Assembly: GCA_013368325.1 (NCBI GenBank)
Contig: JAACJK010000015.1
Span: 62,001 to 126,000, forward strand
Length of the DNA stretch: 64,000 nt
From: Ephemerocybe angulata
Lineage: Eukaryota > Basidiomycota > Agaricomycetes > Agaricales > Psathyrellaceae
Reading direction: 5' to 3'
Below, one piece after another: positions 53,601 to 62,523 of this stretch. Made by a program: the position numbers and the translations under genes. Numbering within the stretch: the first letter of the stretch is position 1; each line of letters opens with the position of its first letter. The notes under the pieces were generated by a model, which ran no database searches, was not told the DNA's origin, and saw only the letters and a list, made by a program, of their open reading frames with translations.

Positions 53601-54588
53601 AATCGTGGGGTCCCTCCTCCTCGCGACGTGCGAGGGGAACGAAACGGGGCTGTTGCACCGGAGGCGCCGGTCTGGCGTACATCGCCGGTCTAGCGGGGGT
53701 AGCTGATCGGTACCTGGCTTCGCGCTCGCGAAGCCGGCCGAGTGCACTACCTTGTGACAACTGGTTAATAGGTCTGGTATCCTGCGCATGCTGCAGTCGG
53801 AACTGTGGTTCAGTCGGGGTGCGAGCGGGCCTGCCATCGTTATACTGACGGTGAGGCGGCTCGTCGCGCATGAAGTGCGCGCGATCATCGCGCGGGGCAT
53901 GTGTACGATCATGGTCATCATCGGCCATACGTACGCGGTTACGGTTGAATCCGTCTAATAGAGCTTTTTGGGTGGCCGGGTCCTGCTCTTCTGCTCGCAT
54001 ATCGAGTCTTCCCCAGTTACGGGGATCGGGTCCTTTTCCTTTATCCAAGAGGGGGTTGTCATTGTTATCGGAACCAAGTGAATTACGATGGGGGCGTCTA
54101 GAGGTCGAGGCGACGCCTTCGACCTCAACGCCATGTAGGGATAAGGTAGGTACTTTGTTCAAGATACTATCATCGGCGGCGTGCCTAGCACTGCCGCCGT
54201 CGTGGGATGAGCCGAGGCTCAACGCCCTTCTCCTGCCTCGAGCCGGTGCACGTACGTGCTCTCCCGACTCGTCTTTGAGGACGTCGGGGGCATAGCCACC
54301 CGCGGCCTCATCTCCCGCATCACCCCGAAGGGATGCAAGCGGTATGTACACGTCCCCGAGGGGAGTGGGGTTTGGGGCCGAACGACTAGCTGTGTGGTCG
54401 TCGTTCATTTTGTTTGCCGACGAGGCGGCTTCTAAGACGCCGAAGGCGAGATTAGATCGTGATGCAGAAGATGGGAACGCACCTGGGACGTCCGACTCGG
54501 CGCCGCCGCGATAAGTGCGACCGAGCGCGTTCGCGGCGATAGCGCGACTACGAGTGGTCGCCGGGATGGTACGCAGATAGGGGGCCAT
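47656..54588 (-). CDS. Gypsy-2 Gag-Pro-Pol polyprotein with large unknown spacer
   Basis: 2310 codons in one frame. Gag domain at about 370-560 (RLRAEYGTYVRRSRLPENEQ, DRVLTRGRRG). CCHC knuckle CYICHRPGHIARNC near 653. An unknown spacer of about 700 residues contains a module repeated three times and an acidic run. Protease ALLDSGSLGDFI near 1368. Reverse transcriptase with SMLDLKAAYEQIRVVPEH and VYLDDIIIYSDS. RNase H WLVTDGCVTGVAGV and VHEIEMLAGIET. Integrase zinc region CETCHTCKLNK and the first two catalytic acids in GVDFVGPLP and VSDRD, then a premature stop. A usual Gypsy polyprotein is 1200-1600 residues. Confidence 0.93.
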   Translation of the reverse strand: MAPYLRTIPATTRSRAIAANALGRTYRGGAESDVPGAFPSSASRSNLAFGVLEAASSANKMNDDHTASRSAPNPTPLGDVYIPLASLRGDAGDEAAGGYAPDVLKDESGEHVRAPARGRRRALSLGSSHDGGSARHAADDSILNKVPTLSLHGVEVEGVASTSRRPHRNSLGSDNNDNPLLDKGKGPDPRNWGRLDMRAEEQDPATQKALLDGFNRNRVRMADDDHDRTHAPRDDRAHFMRDEPPHRQYNDGRPARTPTEPQFRLQHAQDTRPINQLSQGSALGRLREREARYRSATPARPAMYARPAPPVQQPRFVPLARREEEGPHDFAGPVRNHYVPAYAPAYGPAYAPAHLPIEASRAPRVPLVEPKRYNGRPHLDSYIRLRAEYGTYVRRSRLPENEQVEVLSSFLEDKAYDFYLQRASADPERWDLIEFFDALFNHCFPKNFKSKLREELHHNRQGNRDVWAYVHDLTTKLETVGMTDDRERVHRLWTGFEPHIQESLWRDRLSPEQSTWEDIVESAEAAEQADRVLTRGRRGPSAAANVTIGYNGYNARDDATPRNGDNQRTPRPPQRNNDATPRAPNGQFLSNAPRYGGGTRAPDTRQTPSANRSQNANQGLTGGNNRAPARSQNPPMNDATRRAHQEGGQCYICHRPGHIARNCREANVVSNPAGGRKPPGMAAFNLEMEYDGDSGILEEMPVMAIGEYINAMLPEDLLDERHVRYSATHREAMNMGHRRPRTRDEFHEPFWMKYPKAPREVRRTLGDAFILMAEYHLNMQQPYPGDPTVPTRTGNDEFGMSERFGMYSIDDQHYGIYDRLVREPFTIRKELVEQPTFRLSRHYAQHRARVTRNPIKANRSKYSGAIGDALSAVTSCLLTDGIARFYPSQNDEIDDEDRFCVQIWNAQTDVFVINDYDRRFYVLIDGACLRNEKFNLIRWYDLVLAGERGFDAKVFPLDPPAPPEPDAPESDLDTSSAEAPVDTEADSDSDEPGAYDGMPDLQSISAYSYSSSEEEEDEASDSDDSDDSDNDSEEDETIAPLDMSDPERTQMRRSQNLRSDFAKLATDALVQGIQYPGDLMLTVHPATRFKLIPTADRLNYSVEDRERDLGLSVPVACLRNPAFDLGLWYAEHCARNHDLATIEQEIVRWRGDHPPPSTSIGVWFEQRMAFLLNMGEPYVDDEHYGYNDQVGRFVVSRDPTDPDSFIIFDKRREVTRRLPAADAEAPNFPIIAWYETECEMETFRCVCVEDDVIDLNASPPPSSFSDPSLASFARVAKDARCWARVLPQTARLFPIRRARAAIEYERRVVSGTQYRRPAFAAGVQVPSNAYPAVQNNSSVIKESMHMVPKPLVIVVKIDDNPARALLDSGSLGDFISGTLVDQLRLRRVPLEKPINLQLAVQGSRSKINSRVKVSLCYQNIHEDRWLHVINVSSYDLILGTPFIFQHQVCLGLNPARVVIGSATSLAIPKGTDTRPLVSSIDLDHGEIAQARRTLEQLAEPLCKGVEDTGLPPMRAINHTIPLIDESKIYPWRPSRCPEKFREQWAEKRDAYIKSGRWEITTASNTMPMLLIPKPKKDVPELRTVFDLRARNENTVKLTSPLPDIDGILRRVAKKPFRSMLDLKAAYEQIRVVPEHVHRTAVTTPDGNIVSHVVQQGDCNAPATYQALMNYLFSSYIGIFMDVYLDDIIIYSDSLAEHLEHVRIILEILEREELYLSKGKLLFLVDRIEILGRVVDSDGIRMDPHKVISVLNWKVPTNRDLLRGFIGSVGFLADDLPSIRIPLGILSAITGDGVPFRWTFTEQRAFEDVKNIVDAAREHNRVPLDYSKDAPRVWLVTDGCVTGVAGVVSQGDDWKTAKVAAFYSAKLNPAQQNYPVHEIEMLAGIETMCRNRDILQGVRFTWVTDHKGLTHLPTQKDLSGRQARWLEKISAFDYDILYAPGPENVLADALSRMYSNDAPGTVRARSEYTYHDVVDDDAPILPGPMPVFTALEALAVSPIPPSTRVLRSRKVVPPAETGRAETSKEFAARAARHFVLRGPRERTEGGSGQPTGPIAPIAENETENTPPAITTPTTEAPHTNDPVADLFHLPDASLVSVVEASTGSEGIDFLAEIKKLYPKDPVFHSVIENPSEYPAFRVRDELLYLAEHGKLLLCIPKGMIGKSSAREIVISEAHILLAHLGANKTTCYLREHVYWKDLIANVKSFCETCHTCKLNKPDTQRPYGLLNPLPVASFPWETIGVDFVGPLPESANRDGTFDCITVVIDLLTSMVHLIPSRTNYNAKQTAEMMFESVYKLHGLPRNIVSDRDDRT

Positions 54589-54859
54589 GGCAAGAAAGAA
54601 AGAGCTCGAGAGAGGGGGGAGATATCCTAGGATGGGCGGACGCTTGTTATCGGTTGATCAGACCGACGTCCAGAGAGGGTACAAGTCTAGTAGAGGGACT
54701 TGTTCAGCTGATAATGGATGGATGGATGTTCCTTGATACCACAAGGAAAATTTTAGGCGATGAGAAAATTTTCGCCTCTACGGGGAAAATCGGGGATGTC
54801 GTCCTGGTCGTAGATTTCGGGTTGACAGTGAAGACCAAGTTTGCTGATGTTAAAAAATA
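54589..54859 (-). other. Gypsy-2 leader
   Basis: Sequence between the 5' LTR and the gag ATG. The bases following the LTR on the element strand (TATTTTTTAACATCAGC) do not match a tRNA 3' end, so the priming mechanism is not visible. Confidence 0.5.
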
Positions 54860-55092
54860 TGTGACGAAAAGCAATAGCACAGAGGCTAGAAGGTGTCGTC
54901 GCAAGGGCTTGAGTCGCACAGACGAAGTAACAGGTTGAAACTAGGTCTTTTTGGTGGGAACTAGGAGGTAATCTACGACAGGAGGAGAGATTATATACTA
55001 GTACGATCTAAGGCTGTAGCCAAATATAGAACAAATAGAGAACAAATAAAGAGAAATCAGGAATAAACAAAGGGGAAATCGCGAACGCTACA
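54860..55092 (-). repeat. Gypsy-2 5' LTR
   Basis: Identical by eye to 38591-38823; flanked on the outside by TSD GCGAG. Confidence 0.95.
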
Positions 55093-55097
55093 GCGAG

Positions 55098-55310
55098 TTG
55101 CCCTTGGTTTACTCCTCTACTTTATCTATTACAAGGGGCTCGGGTGCGTTGTTCAGGGGGGAGGGGGCAGTCAATATGACATGGAGGCCTGCGTCTGTCG
55201 AGTACCACGAGTGTACGTTGAGAGACGGCGGATGAGCCAACTCCCTCCCCGCTGTTTCAGCGTGGGAAAAGAACCTGAACATGGTGGTTCAGGTTCAAGG
55301 AGCCCCCTTC
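55098..55310 (-). other. LINE 5' untranslated region, distal part
   Basis: Continues the leader broken at 38590. Ends against the target duplication AAAGTGAT and the resumed tetraspanin exon. No coding content. Confidence 0.75.
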
Positions 55311-55318
55311 AAAGTGAT

Positions 55319-56702
55319 CTTGTTCGTTGCGAATTTGTTGGTGAGTGCGTCAAGTACGTTCTGTGTGGGCGGCGCTGAAGGTTCGTCCTTTCGTTCATCT
55401 GTTTATTCTTGCTTCGCTCTCTCGCTCGCTCGCTCGCTCTCGCTCCGCCCTGTATCGGTCTCGGATCTACCGACGCTCGTCGCGCTCTCGGTCCTCGACG
55501 TCCTCCTTCCTACGTCGCTGGCTCGCTACCTGGCGGCCTTCGCCTTCTGCCGGTCCACATCCCTACTTGCTTCACGCCCCCCGCTTTGTTCTTCCTGCAC
55601 TTACTCGCTCGCCGCGGCTATGCATCGGTCGGTCTCCGCGCCCTCACGGATCTATCAACGCTCGTCGTGGCTCTCGGTGCTCGACGTCCTCCCTCCTCCG
55701 TCGCTCGCTCGGTACCTGGCGCCCACCTTCCGGCGATCGACCTCCGTTCTCGCTCCACGCAACCCGCCCCACTTCGCCTCCTCTCCCCTCCCGATCCTCG
55801 CTTCCGCTCTCGGTCCTCCACCATCCCTCCCACCCTCGTCTACCCCTCCAGCTCTCCCTCTACTCCCTCGTCGCCATGATCGCCTGCCTCCTCACCTGGT
55901 TCACAACCTGGCAACACGCCGACATAATCCGCATCGCCAACAACCCCGAACTCGTCCTCTCCACCCTCGCCGCCTCCCTCGGCATGCTCACCTCCGTCAT
56001 CGGCTGGGCGGGCATCCTCCTTAACAACCGCACTTTCCTCGCTGTTTATACGCTCCTTACGTGGGTGACGTTCGCGTTTCTCGTTACGCCGGGGTATATT
56101 ACCTACAGGCGATATAGTTTGAATCTTGAAGGGAAGATTAATGATATGTGGGCGAATGCGCTTGGTGCGATGGGGAGGATGAGGATCCAGAATCAGTTGG
56201 AGTGTTGTGGGTACTTCAGCCCGTACGTCGAGGCTACCGTCTCCCAAACCTGCTACGCCCGGAGCATTCTCCCAGGGTGTAAGAAGGGTATTTGGGAGTA
56301 CGAAGAGAGGATATTGAGCAACTGGTTTAAGGCAGCTTTCGCGCTGGTGCCAGTGCATATATGTGTGATGCTGGCGGCGTTGATGTGTAGTAATCATGTT
56401 ACTTATCGGTTTGGGAAGGGGATGATGCCTGAGGCCTATCGGTTGAATGTGGGGAGTATGGCGGTTATTATGGATCAGTATGCGAAGTGAGTTTGGCTTT
56501 TTTTTGTTTGTTTTGGGTCCTTTTTCGTCCCACTCCATTCGCCGTCCTTCCTCTTCGTCTCACTCCACCCCGTCGAGCGACGTACTGACCACCGTTTCTT
56601 CTTCATAGTCAACTCGCAGAGCAGTACGGCCCCGAAGTCGCAGGCAAGGTGCTCGAACAGTCGAAGTCGAGTCTCGGGCTCGCGCAGACGACTGCACGGT
56701 AG
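55319..56702 (+). pseudogene. tetraspanin gene, 3' part (four-membrane-segment body)
   Basis: The exon remainder 55319-55340 completes segment 1 start (LFVANLL). Then intron 55341-55851 (511 bp), exon 55852-56486, intron 56487-56608 and exon 56609-56702. Segment 1 ends LYSLVAMIACLLTWF; segment 2 VLSTLAASLGMLTSVIGWAG; segment 3 VYTLLTWVTFAFLVTPGYI; the large loop has the tetraspanin CCG motif (QNQLECCGYFSP) and further Cys in TCYARSILPGC; segment 4 FALVPVHICVMLAALMC. The tail NQLAEQYGPEVAGKVLEQ is cytoplasmic. Joined to 29282-30145, all phases agree and the length is 397 residues. Tetraspanins organise membrane protein complexes. Confidence 0.9.
55443..55790 (+). repeat. diverged tandem duplication inside tetraspanin intron
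   Basis: Two units of about 180 bp share TATCGGTCTC / ATCGGTCGGTCTC, GACGCTCGTCG / AACGCTCGTCG, GTCCTCGACGTCCTCC / GTGCTCGACGTCCTCC and CTCGCTACCTGGCG / CTCGGTACCTGGCG in the same order. It explains why this intron is much longer than usual. Confidence 0.75.
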
Positions 56703-58619
56703 AACGCCATCGCCGACGCCGTCTGTTCCCTCCGTCCTCCCCTGTCCTCTCCCTTCTCTCGGCGCCCTCTCGCCCGCTAACTCTCGCTCTCGACCCCAAA
56801 ACGATACGCCTTCGACTTCGTCGCTATAATCGTTCTACTCGTTCTCGCGACAAAACTCCTCGTTCGCCACACGAGCGACTCGCCAAGGGGCGGCCCGCCC
56901 TTCATATCATACCATTACCATGCCATACAATGATATACCATACGTAGCATACCCCTTCTTCTATCCTCTTCGGCTTTCGCATACTGATCCTGACGCACCC
57001 CCACGATCGTCCTCGTCGTCCGTCTCTCGCACCGTTCCGCCACAACGCATTTCACGTCTGTAGCTTCGGGCCTTCAAGTCTCTTCCTACACAGCACACCT
57101 CCACACCCCTTTCCCTCCTCTCACACCATGTAAACTGGATCTCGGCGTCTACTCATATTACTGATTGATACCTCGCTTTCGCTACGTCTCGTCTCGTTAC
57201 ATACTTACCTACAGCTTGTTACCCTCGTTCCTTTTATCAAGAACGGATATCTTTTGTTTTAGTACTTAGTCCTTTGGTTTGAGTTAGGCATGCATAGGTC
57301 GGATTTCCTGGTTCTCTTGGACTTCGGTGTCGAATGGGGGATGAGGTGTGAGTGGGGATGAGTACGTAGAGGATTTAATGACTTTGCAATGTGATTTAGA
57401 AATTCCTGGGTGGACGGGTGCGGTGGAAAGCGAAGGAAGGTCGGTGCGTCCCACCGCGATGTGTACTCAGTACCGACAAAATCGAGGAAGTAGTTCCGTT
57501 AGGTCGTAAGATTGTATAGTAGTATTACAGTGAGGTAGTAGTGGTGTGTTTGAGCCTTTGAGTGTCTTCGGTTGAGGAGGAGGAGAGGGTGAGTTCGTGA
57601 TTCGACGGATGGACGATCGAAGCGACCGAAAAGTCGTGGTTGCGCGTAGCGGGCTGAGATACCTACTGTTTAACTTTACTCATAGAATACGAGTGAAGGG
57701 CGTTTTTGCGACCCCAGCGCATGCTTAATTAACTCATCCAAGGGAGACTATCTCCGTGAAACATGCACAGCGTTCATACTGATGAGCTCGGTGGGACGAG
57801 CTAAGAAGCTCGCCTTCACACGAACTGGAACTGGAATTGGGAAGCAAGATAAAGATTTGCTCGATGGTGGAATATGCGAGTGCCTTACGGTATACTAGCT
57901 TAGGGCTTTTATTAGTGTTGTCGATCCACGTTACGGCTTGGTGTTATGGAAAACGCGTTCAGCGCCGGTGGGCGCCTAAAGTCTCGACACTCGACTATGG
58001 ATTGACAGCCCTTTCCCATAATGATAGATCGTTCGCCGGACTCAGGTAGGCTCAAGGCTAGTATGCCTTGCGTATTCTGAAGAGAAAATGGATTACTCAG
58101 CGGGCGTCCGTTAGACTATCGTCGCCATTGGCGAAGGGTGCTTGGATGCAGTACGAACGCATGGCAGGAGCGACTCCTGGGTTTGACATGGTTCCTTTCG
58201 TAGCCTTTAGTACGCGCTTTGCATATGGTGGGTACATATTAATACTATTAAGAGCATACCCAACTACAGCGAAGGCCCAAGGGGGACCTCCTCGGTCGAC
58301 TAAACATCCTTCTATTGCAAGGATTGGCCGAGGAGTACAGATCGGTCCACATTAAACGGAGATGCGCGAAATGTTGAGCGCGACGTTTAGGTATGTACAT
58401 CCAAGTGGTTCTTCGAGGTATAAAAGGAGAATTAAGCTATAACTGTGGTAGAAAGTGGTGTCTTGGGGGTATAAGGCCGCTAAGGGTATAGTAGGTGGGG
58501 TCAACGCAACAAAATACCAAGTGGCGCAATAAGGCCAGGATAAGGAAGCGATGAACGACAACATGATGGACAGAGAGAGAAAAGAGTAAGTAGGATATAG
58601 TGAGAACACGAAGCTGAAG
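56703..58619. other. 3' flank of tetraspanin and intergenic region
   Basis: Pyrimidine-rich 3' region with a CCATACCATGCCATAC-type simple repeat near 56920-56950, then no recognisable gene. A plus frame at 57837-58049 contains a hydrophobic run but no family signature; not called. Confidence 0.4.
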
Positions 58620-59245
58620 GGTCTCTAGCCTGTGCGAGAGACAATCTTTAAAGCGCTCTTTGTGCTGTACAACTTGAAGTACCTCAAGCTCACTCAAACA
58701 TGTCTCCTTGCGCGAAGATCGCACCAAGGGGAACTCGAAAAGACCGTTGATGCTAAGCTGGGGGAACTCCTCGATGTAGAGGTGGCGAAGCGCCTGGAAG
58801 GAAGTACCAAAGAGGTCGAGGCGCGCCCTGCCGTGGACCAGGTGGAGGAAGTGGTGCGTAAAAAGGCACAATGACAAGATGGGAGCAGGTGAACGATGAA
58901 ATCATTGGAAGGACAGAGAGTCCAACATCTTCGCCCTGATGTGAGATAGTCAGGCGGCGGAGCTTGTGGTAAATGTACACACCTCTAGAGTCAAGTTCGC
59001 ATGTGCGAGATGATGGATAAGTTACCTGACCGCTGTTGGGTTTGCGCTGGCACGAATCCGCGAATCGACGCTTTCAGAGCTCGATTCTGAGGGTACCTTC
59101 TACGATGGTGAACTGGTCGAACATGCAGAATAATAGGAGTGGAAGGGAGCCGACGTCCATGATGCAACTCATTCCGTCTTCGGGGAACCCCGATATGTTG
59201 GGGGGCATGTGGGTAATCGTGAGTGACGTTAGACCTCCGAGCATC
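58620..59245 (-). pseudogene. F-box/LRR-like protein relic
   Basis: Read across frames on the minus strand: LTSLTITHMPPNI, VGSLPLLLFCMF, KLRRLTISHQGEDVGLSVLP, FQALRHLYIEEFPQLSINGL, LSELEVLQVVQHKERFKDCL and SHRLETLQLRV. These spaced Leu-rich phrases are typical of the many agaricomycete F-box/LRR proteins (substrate adaptors of SCF ubiquitin ligases). At least two frame changes and a stop separate them. The F-box end is not seen. Confidence 0.55.
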
Positions 59246-59626
59246 TAGCTGAGGCTTCGAGTGGTTGATTGGAAGTCAAGGAGAATAGTGGAGTCGATAA
59301 TGAGCATCGTGAGCATTGTGCGTCCAATGAGTCGCGACTTGCGAGCGATCGGAGATGCTTAGGCGAACGTTTTGCCTTGGAACCCGCGCCATGCCCACCA
59401 CGCGATTGCGATGATAAGGGATGGTCCGGGCCCTCGATCCATACAGCCCAGACGTTCCAGGCTGTCCGCGAGCATGCGGGCGAGGGAGTTGCGATCACTC
59501 GCTCGGTTTTCACATATAGGACGTACATACCTAGGCCTGTAGATTTCAGTCCCCAGTTTACGCCCCGTACGTTGCGTTCTCTCACTCCTTTTCCGTTTTG
59601 TCTCGTCTCCGTTCGTCCGTTCGTCT

Positions 59627-59983
59627 CACTGCGTGCATGGACCCGTATTTGCACCACAAATAGAGTGGAAATAGCATGGAAATACCCAATATATTTCCAT
59701 GATATTGCCGGATGAAGTAGTCTGGCAAAATCATAACATTATTTTCACCATATTTCAGCCCAGAAATGGCAAGGAAATACTGAATATAATTTGCATGTTT
59801 ACTGTGTCCGAAGTGCAGAATAGATTGCGTATTTACATGGATATTTCTGGATTGAAATACGGTGGAAATACGAGATCACTATTTTTAGTCTACTTCTTAT
59901 GGAAATAGTATAGAAATACTTCAAGTATTTACTCACTATTTCTACAGTATTTCTTCTTGAAATAGCGTGCTAGGCACGCAGTG
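59627..59983. mobile_element. CACTA-type MITE, copy 2 (357 bp)
   Basis: TIRs CACTGCGTGC and GCACGCAGTG, 3 bp target duplication TCT at 59624-59626 and 59984-59986. Same length, orientation and motif order as 942-1298, roughly three quarters identical by eye. Dense in GGAAATA/TATTTCC words. Confidence 0.85.
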
Positions 59984-60136
59984 TCTGTTCGTCTTCCGTC
60001 TTCGTTTCGTCCGTCTCTCGCGATCCCCCAATATATATCTATTTCATCTCTATCTATCTACGTGCCCGAGTCGAGCCACTGCTCCTCCAGACCCCCTCTA
60101 GCCTCGCATTCAACGCACCCTAGTGCACTTCAGCTG

Positions 60137-60409
60137 CTAAAGAACGCGCTTGTTGTGATAGTCCCAATCGTGGTATGGGAATGCACCGGGCGAGTGGTAG
60201 TAACGCAAGTCGGCGGGGTTTGCATCGTCGAGGACGGTCGTCGTAGATAGGCGACCGTCCAGCCCCCCATACACAATAGTTACATTGAGTCCAGGGAAGG
60301 TGGGAGACATCGACCTGGTGGCACTAGACTTAGAGTTTGGTGACTTCATTTCAGCCCGCTCGTCACTCGAGAAACCCGATGTATGAGTTCTACCAGGCAT
60401 AAATAGCAA
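60137..60409 (-). CDS. hypothetical protein fragment
   Basis: 90 codons with natural-looking composition (SSDERAEMKSPNSKSSATRS, VTIVYGGLDGRLSTTTVLDD). No family recognised and no clear introns. Could be one exon of a decayed gene. Confidence 0.25.
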   Translation of the reverse strand: MLFMPGRTHTSGFSSDERAEMKSPNSKSSATRSMSPTFPGLNVTIVYGGLDGRLSTTTVLDDANPADLRYYHSPGAFPYHDWDYHNKRVL

Positions 60410-62523
60410 GATATGCGGCTCAAAGGTACTTCACTACCCCTCAATACAGTCTCTCAGACAAATCTCGATATCGCCACGCAGAAACCCTTCTCCTTCGTTC
60501 TCACGGCAGCACTGTGTAAGAGAACGAGACTGTCTGGGCGCGGACAGGTCGTCTCTCGAGTTCGATGGGGGGTAGGAACGATCCCGGGGACAAAGAGAAC
60601 GAAAGGAGGATGGATTGGGGACGGATGGTAGGATGAGCTCGGGGGAGAGCGAACTAACGAAATGGTATGTACAAATTGCCCTTATATACCCTACGATCGA
60701 TCCTAGCTGACTAAGGAATAAATAGGGCGGGTCAGCCATCGTCCGAGTTCGCCACATCGCTGGACCGTCGCAAGCCCGTCGTCGGAATAAAGATGGTGTC
60801 GGGGTGCAGCCGCGACGGCATCATCACAACTGCTCAATAGTAAGCGACGCCTTAGTGAGCCGTAGAGGCTATACTGACTTATCTAGTTATCTCGGCCAAC
60901 AACACCGCTCCGATTGCATTATATCAAGGTGTTCTCATTACGTCGGCAGGTAATGGCCGTGGGTCGGACCTCCCTAGTACTGATCCCCAAAGGCTCAACC
61001 CATTACAACCCGCTGAGAGATGTTCTTTACTGCGACACACGTTCGCTGCCACTACAGGTCTGCACCTAACCGTGCCTTTTGCACAAGGCATTTAACATGG
61101 TACACTTATCAAAGGATGATCCATGCCCCGACTTGAAGGGTTCAGTTATCAACGGGTGCGGCACTCTCATATGGGGCTTATCCCTCCACATCGGGTACTA
61201 CGCAATGCTAATACCGATCCTAAGGCTCTCCTTCAAAGGAACGTCGGGTCTACACTACGGTGATGCCGGTTCCAAATCCAAATCAAATGGAAATTCTAAC
61301 AGGTGGGCCTTGCTGCAGTTCGTCACTCTGACAAATGTGTGGAACTCAAAAGAAGACCCTGGTGACAAAGAGGTGGGACCCGGGACGCGGCAACCCGCTA
61401 ACTGATACTGCGCAGGTGAAATTCGTGAATAATCATGTAACTTCAGTACGTGATACCCGTCACCTTTGGCAGAGCTACTTCGATGTTTGGCAAGTAGCGG
61501 GCGTCACAGTCCTACCCCGCATCCAAGTACGTACGCACTGATGTGGGTGCGAGCACTTATCTCGGAGGATGGAGGGAGGTGAGCGCTTCTGCAGATTGTG
61601 CACCTACATATTCAATTGGTTAGGGGTAAATGCTCCTGCGGGAGATCCATCAACGAGGTGCGTTTACAAACGAGTCTTATGATATACTATAGGACACTGA
61701 GTCCCTTACCCAACCCATACCGCACAGAGATGCAGCGTCTTCAAGGCGACCGCCGACCCATTACATCTACGATATACCTACTCGGTTAAGAATTATGGCG
61801 GTACCGATTATGGACCCATGCGCGATCGCACGAACTGGAACGAGAGTGGGAGCTGCAATAATCTTCTGGATGTATCTGAGTGCTTTAGACTTTGGTATGA
61901 TGGCGGGCCACAACTTTTCAGAACGCGGGGTGATCCACGTTGTGGCTGAATGGTTGTTGGACAGTTAAGCGCCTGTCTCAGTGCCTAAAATATCAACATA
62001 AGATCCACGAGCGCCATCATAGCTGGCGCCGGTGAGTGCGAGGAGCAGGGTAACACCACAAGAAAAGTCTGATATCCCTCGCGGCGTCATTCTGCGACAT
62101 TGTGCTAGCCGATTGTCTGTGATAGAATTGCCTTCCCTATGCCACGAGCACCACATGGGTGGCATTTAATCTGTACTTCATGCCACATTTATGACACCAC
62201 GATGCCATCAGAAAAGACGATGCTTCGCTCTGTTTTGGTGATTTTGCATGACGCAGGATAGGTGGAATATTCTGGGATAGACAATCAATCAGTTACAATG
62301 CCTCAAGATGCCACATTCGGGGTCATCGCACTATTCTTGTGGCGTAATGAGAACCTGCATAGGCATAGAAAGAGGCGGAGATTAGATACCTTCTCCCATA
62401 ACACCGTGATGGATGATGCATGCTGATATGTGCCTTCCATCGCTATGAGTCTCTGTGGCTCCTCCCGCAGCACATAAATCGAAGACCCACCTCAACGACA
62501 CGCGCGTGGCCGAAATCGCAGCA
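60410..62523. other. no gene recognised
   Basis: Only short frames. The part 62160-62340 has several GATGCCA / TGCCACA phrases. It probably includes the 5' untranslated end of the DIRS-like element, whose left boundary I cannot define. Confidence 0.4.

Larger units (their letters stand above)
38591..55092 (-). mobile_element. Gypsy-2 LTR retrotransposon nested in LINE, carrying hAT
   Basis: Minus-strand element with 233 bp LTRs (38591-38823 and 54860-55092) that appear identical. The TSD is GCGAG at 38586-38590 and 55093-55097. Order is gag-pro-pol in one frame, a broken integrase end, then an extra ORF. A hAT transposon interrupts the extra ORF. Without the hAT it is about 10 kb. No tRNA-type primer site is evident after the 5' LTR. 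Confidence 0.96.
30146..55310 (-). mobile_element. Tad1-like LINE inserted in tetraspanin exon, carrying Gypsy-2 and hAT
   Basis: Minus-strand non-LTR element. The 3' end is a poly-T run on the plus strand (30146-30178). The 5' end is next to 55311, where AAAGTGAT (55311-55318) repeats 30138-30145 as target duplication. LINE sequence is 30146-38590 plus 55098-55310, about 8.7 kb; the part between is Gypsy-2. Order is ORF1 (spliced, CCHC) then ORF2 (endonuclease, reverse transcriptase, RNase H-like, zinc end). ORF2 has a frameshift, so this copy is likely dead. Confidence 0.92.
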
